NCBI GenBank assembly: GCA_900551205.1
Contig: URUW01000144.1
Span: 1 to 5,091, forward strand
Direction: 5' to 3'
DNA: 5,091 bases
Source: an uncultured Collinsella sp.
Lineage (GTDB): Bacteria > Actinomycetota > Coriobacteriia > Coriobacteriales > Coriobacteriaceae
Shown: positions 1 through 5,091 of the stretch, one piece after another
Layout of the letters: the number at the start of each line of letters is the position of its first letter
Position numbering within the stretch: the stretch's first letter is position 1
Translations under genes and position numbers: made by a program
The notes under the pieces: generated by a model
What the model was told of the DNA's origin: nothing
Databases searched by the model: none
Seen by the model: only the letters and a program-made list of their open reading frames with translations

Positions 1-1
1 C

Positions 2-904
2 ATGTTTGACATCTTTAAGCGCGCAGCGCATCTGAGCCATATCGAGCTGTGCGGCTTGGTGCTTTCGTCCCGTCCGCTCGCCGACGGCCGCAGCCCGCAG
101 AGCCGAGCCGCCGATCGCTCTTGGGTTTCCCGCTTTATCGTTCGCGCGCCGGTCGGCACGCTTCAGCAGCGCTACTTTGCCGAATACGGTACCTCGGCTG
201 CGCGTATTATGTCGCAACTGGCCCTGCGCCAGCGCAATCCCATGGACTCCACGGCTGTGATCAATATGGTGTGCGGTCCTGCAGGTGAACCGATGGTACG
301 CGCGCTCGAAGAGTGCCACCAGGACACGAATCTCTATCGCAACGCGCTCGATCGCCTGTCCCAGGCGGCGGAACTCATGCCCGCCGAGCGCGCCGAGGCC
401 GTGCTGGTGCTGTTTGTCGCCGTCGGTTGTTCGGCGGATGTGCGGTCCTCGGTGAACTATGCCATCGACTACGCACACGCGACCTGTGGCGGAGGCACAT
501 CCACGCCGCGTTCGCTTGGCATGTCGCTGACTGCGGGCGAACGCGAACCCGCCCCGGCGCACCCTTTGGGCTTGCTGCGCGTGCAAAACAGTTTTGTCGT
601 GAGCGCCCCGCGCTGGATTCAGCCGAGTGAGCAGGGTGTTGAGATTGGCGCGCTGGCCACTGGTGAGGGCGATATTACCGACGTCGGCGACGATGTCTCG
701 GCCCGCCATGCCCATATCTGGTGCGATGCTCAAAATATCTGGCACGTCGAGGACTTGTCGTCCACCAACGGAACCGTGGTGGTAAACGGGGCCACGCGCG
801 TTTGCATTCAGGTCGAGCCCGGCCGCTCCGCCCAGCTCAACCCCGGTGACGAGCTCAAGCTCGGAGAATCCACAACCTACGCCATCCTCCTCGGCGCCCT
901 CTGA
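2..904 (+). CDS. FHA-domain protein, 5' end possibly outside window
   Basis: The 300 visible residues end in a forkhead-associated domain (about residues 190-298), a phosphothreonine-binding fold used in Ser/Thr kinase signalling or protein assembly. Visible signatures are SARH at 233-236 (the SxxH motif), DLSSTNGT at 251-258 (with the conserved NG) and LNPGDELKLG at 279-288. The first strand reads VEIGA, so the Arg usual in the IGR motif is Ala217. Residues 1-185 are mostly helical and Ala/Arg-rich, with no signal peptide or clear membrane segment, and I do not recognise that part; 170-188 looks like a Pro/Ser/Gly linker. An ATG sits at position 2, but only one base precedes it, so no ribosome binding site can be judged and the true start may lie upstream. 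The TGA stop is 17 bases before a strong stem-loop. Codon use is more mixed than in nifJ (more GCG, GAT and CGC), fitting lower expression. FHA assignment is firm; partner and pathway are unknown. Confidence 0.85.
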   Translation: MFDIFKRAAHLSHIELCGLVLSSRPLADGRSPQSRAADRSWVSRFIVRAPVGTLQQRYFAEYGTSAARIMSQLALRQRNPMDSTAVINMVCGPAGEPMVRALEECHQDTNLYRNALDRLSQAAELMPAERAEAVLVLFVAVGCSADVRSSVNYAIDYAHATCGGGTSTPRSLGMSLTAGEREPAPAHPLGLLRVQNSFVVSAPRWIQPSEQGVEIGALATGEGDITDVGDDVSARHAHIWCDAQNIWHVEDLSSTNGTVVVNGATRVCIQVEPGRSAQLNPGDELKLGESTTYAILLGAL

Positions 905-920
905 CTCATCTCCTAAATAA

Positions 921-985
921 GTTGCGGTGAAATAGGGGCTGTTTAAGGCTACGGCCGGCAAAAACAGTTCCTATTTCACCGCAGC
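921..985 (+). terminator. 24-bp stem-loop after FHA gene; terminator-like or palindromic repeat
   Basis: Positions 921-944 pair with 962-985 without a break. The three non-Watson-Crick pairs (922/984, 937/969, 938/968) are all G-U when transcribed on the + strand and would be A-C mismatches on the - strand. The apical region adds a GGC/GCC mini-stem (947-949 with 954-956) closed by a C-UACG-G loop, a member of the very stable UNCG tetraloop class. It starts 17 bases after the FHA stop, so it probably ends or protects that transcript. There is no proper U tract on the + side (only TTT at 991-993). The - side would run into TTATTTAGG, so weak bidirectional termination is possible. It could equally be a copy of a dispersed intergenic palindrome. 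Confidence 0.55.
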
Positions 986-1001
986 TGCCATTTGGTCCCT
1001 C

Positions 1002-1038
1002 GGTGACGGAAGGATCAATTTTGCCCTTGATGGTCACC
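1002..1038. repeat. Bulged inverted repeat
   Basis: GGTGAC at 1002-1007 pairs with GTCACC at 1033-1038, and ATCAA at 1014-1018 pairs with TTGAT at 1027-1031 inside it around an 8-base loop. A 6-base bulge on the left faces one base on the right. TTGG (992-995) and CCAA (1038-1041) can extend it in an alternative pairing. No U tract follows. The function is unknown; it may be part of the upstream gene's 3' end or of the nifJ control region. Confidence 0.4.
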
Positions 1039-1041
1039 CAA

Positions 1042-1055
1042 GGTAAACCTTTACC
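1042..1055. promoter_or_regulatory. Operator-like dyad GGTAAA-CC-TTTACC
   Basis: A perfect 6-bp dyad with a 2-base centre. A second overlapping dyad, AAGGT-AA-ACCTT, covers 1040-1051. It lies about 40 bases upstream of the TACAAT hexamer at 1095, a plausible place for a dimeric regulator. It does not match the consensus I would expect for Rex or FNR-type redox regulators. The binding-protein identity is unknown, and a 12-base dyad can arise by chance. Confidence 0.3.
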
Positions 1056-1082
1056 GCCCGCCTATATTTGCCGAAATTACAC

Positions 1083-1100
1083 TTGACGGCGGGGTACAAT
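1083..1100 (+). promoter_or_regulatory. Candidate nifJ promoter elements
   Basis: TACAAT at 1095-1100 is a good -10 hexamer, and TTGACG at 1083-1088 is a good -35 hexamer. They are only 6 bases apart instead of about 17, so they cannot serve as a normal sigma-70 pair. If TACAAT is used, transcription would start near 1106-1108 and the nifJ leader would be about 275 bases. Another -10-like hexamer, TATATT, lies at 1063-1068 with no good -35. GCGGG (1089-1093) and CCCGC (1104-1108) form an inverted repeat around the -10, possibly an operator. No better promoter was seen closer to nifJ. Confidence 0.3.
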
Positions 1101-1104
1101 AAAC

Positions 1105-1229
1105 CCGCATGCGGATTTCCGTTGCGGGCGCTTCCCATCGCCGGGGCGTGCCCGGGAGCATCCGGCATGCGGCCTTTGCGGCGCTCGGTCATGTGCAAGA
1201 CGGGTAGCTGGGCTTGTGGAGCGCGTGCA
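1105..1229 (+). promoter_or_regulatory. Putative structured 5' leader RNA of nifJ
   Basis: Two consecutive imperfect helices can form. Helix I pairs 1105-1116 with 1160-1172 (12 bp, one bulged G). It encloses a small CCG/CGG hairpin (1119-1127) and a second arm, 1130-1136 with 1154-1159, topped by GGG/CCC at 1144-1146 and 1151-1153; together these make a three-way junction. Helix II pairs 1177-1186 with 1219-1229 (10 bp, one G-U, one bulged G) and holds CAAG/CTTG (1196-1199 with 1213-1216) inside. The left edge of helix I nearly coincides with the transcription start expected from TACAAT. No convincing protein-coding frame runs through it. I match it to no RNA family I know: no THI box (TPP) and no cobalamin, glycine or fluoride motif. 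It may be a cis-acting leader, a separate small RNA, or GC-rich chance pairing. Confidence 0.35.
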
Positions 1230-1232
1230 GCC

Positions 1233-1259
1233 CTCCTCGCCTCGGCATGCCTTCTCTCC
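1233..1259 (+). promoter_or_regulatory. Pyrimidine tract complementary to nifJ Shine-Dalgarno
   Basis: CTCCTC at 1233-1238 is exactly complementary to GAGGAG at 1368-1373. Positions 1251-1259 can pair over 9 bp (two G-U) with 1370-1378. Either pairing would hide the nifJ ribosome binding site, over a loop of more than 100 bases. The tract directly follows helix II of the leader, the usual position of an expression platform. Pyrimidine runs match purine-rich SDs easily by chance, so this is suggestive only. Confidence 0.3.
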
Positions 1260-1333
1260 ACGCCATGTACCTGCTGCTGAGCCTGCCTGCCAGATGATTG
1301 GAAGCAACAGCGAAAATCCCATCACGCCAACAT

Positions 1334-1349
1334 CCCGGCGATCGCCGGG
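1334..1349. repeat. 16-bp perfect palindrome upstream of nifJ RBS
   Basis: CCCGGCGATCGCCGGG is a perfect palindrome centred on 1341/1342. As RNA it forms a 6-bp all-GC stem with a GAUC loop. It sits about 17 bases before the Shine-Dalgarno purine run. No U tract follows, so it is not an intrinsic terminator. It may be a protein-binding site, a leader hairpin or an mRNA stability element. Confidence 0.5.
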
Positions 1350-1365
1350 GCCTGTATACCTATAT

Positions 1366-1378
1366 GAGAGGAGAGGGG
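1366..1378 (+). promoter_or_regulatory. nifJ ribosome binding site
   Basis: A purine run with AGGAG at 1369-1373 lies 8 bases before the ATG at 1382, a near-ideal Shine-Dalgarno. It fixes the start: the in-frame ATG at 1364 would put the SD inside the coding sequence, and a TTG at 1298 has no such site. The run lies in the loop of a possible 7-bp hairpin (1354-1360 with 1377-1383) that includes the first two bases of the start codon. Confidence 0.85.
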
Positions 1379-1381
1379 TAT

Positions 1382-4921
<3,540 letters not shown>

Positions 4922-4931
4922 GTCTCCCACC

Positions 4932-5056
4932 GCAGGATCTGAGGGCTAACCTTCGCGGACGTCCTCGGACATGAAAGAACCCCCGCTGCGCACTACGTGC
5001 GGCGGGGGTTCTTTCGTCCTGCGGAGTGTCCGCGAAGGTTAGACCTCAGATCCTGC
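4932..5056. repeat. Long near-perfect inverted repeat enclosing the nifJ terminator
   Basis: Positions 4932-4960 are complementary to 5028-5056 over 29 bp with a single mismatch (4945/5043). Between these arms and the inner terminator stem lie two 12-base strands (4961-4972 and 5016-5027) that do not pair well. They resemble each other as direct copies (GTCCTCGGACAT and GTCCTGCGGAGT). The whole is a 125-base nested palindrome able to form a very long RNA hairpin or a DNA cruciform. An ordinary terminator does not need such arms. It may be a repetitive intergenic element or miniature element carrying a terminator, or an mRNA 3'-end stabiliser. Confidence 0.85.
4973..5015. terminator. Intrinsic terminator of nifJ, probably bidirectional
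   Basis: GAAAGAACCCCCGC at 4973-4986 pairs perfectly with 5002-5015. The stem can extend to 19 bp (to 4991/4997, two G-U) around a 5-base ACUAC loop. The C5/G5 core followed by TTCTTTC on the + side and preceded by GAAAGAA gives a U-rich tail on both strands, so it can stop transcripts from either direction. It lies 51 bases after the nifJ stop and is centred within the larger 4932-5056 inverted repeat. Confidence 0.88.
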
Positions 5057-5091
5057 TACGACTACGTCCTCGGATTGCGGGGCTGAACGAG
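5057..5091. other. Downstream flank with short direct repeats, no gene seen
   Basis: This 35-base remainder has no supported gene start. It repeats ACGTCCTCGGA (5064-5074), also present at 4959-4969 inside the inverted repeat, and ACTACGT (5061-5067), also in the terminator loop region at 4992-4998. This suggests the repeat element or its duplicated parts continue to the window edge. Confidence 0.4.

Noticed and set aside
1284..1312. Resemblance to the SRP RNA core (GGAAGCAACAGC)
   Set aside because: It matches only a short part of the GGAAG-AGCA signature. The paired symmetric-loop partner strand and flanking helix are missing.
1034..1325. Short open frames on both strands in the nifJ leader (for example 1068-1280 +, 1034-1261 -, 1077-1325 -)
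   Set aside because: They have no ribosome binding sites, and their Cys/Arg/Ala-rich translations look like GC-rich noise. The region is better explained as untranslated leader.
1298..1381. N-terminal extension of nifJ from TTG 1298 or ATG 1364
   Set aside because: The extra residues do not resemble the family N terminus. The strong SD at 1369-1373 points to ATG 1382, and MARKFKSMDGNEAAAYVS is a typical NifJ start.
1105..1381. TPP riboswitch controlling the TPP-dependent enzyme
   Set aside because: The conserved CTGAGA and related THI-box segments are not present. The leader fold is unlike the TPP aptamer.

Overview
The window reads as ordinary chromosome from a high-GC strict anaerobe. The best guess is a gut actinobacterium of the Coriobacteriia (Collinsella-like). 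This is an inference from GC-ending codons, a full-length pyruvate:ferredoxin oxidoreductase and an FHA-domain protein with Actinobacteria-like composition; no rRNA or tRNA is present to confirm it.

Layout: (a) 2-904, + strand, the C-terminal part (or all) of an FHA-domain protein whose 5' context lies off the window. (b) 905-1381, a 477-base gene-free stretch that is far from empty. It holds a 24-bp stem-loop capped by a UNCG-type tetraloop just after the FHA gene, a second stem-loop, a 14-bp dyad, a weak promoter candidate, and a GC-rich leader that can fold into two long imperfect hairpins. After these come a pyrimidine tract complementary to the nifJ Shine-Dalgarno, a 16-bp perfect palindrome and a strong ribosome binding site. 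(c) 1382-4921, + strand, nifJ, a complete 1179-residue single-chain pyruvate:ferredoxin (flavodoxin) oxidoreductase with all expected active-site and Fe-S cluster residues. (d) 4922-5091, an intrinsic terminator nested inside a much larger near-perfect inverted repeat (4932-5056), plus short direct repeats.

nifJ looks monocistronic: it has its own leader and terminator, and the upstream gene is separated by a strong hairpin. The enzyme links glycolysis to ferredoxin by oxidising pyruvate to acetyl-CoA and CO2. No functional link to the FHA protein is evident beyond adjacency.

The coding content is conventional. The unusual content is non-coding: a possible unclassified structured RNA leader on nifJ, and the long palindromic structures that bracket the gene. 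All pairings were found by eye, with no folding energies or database searches.
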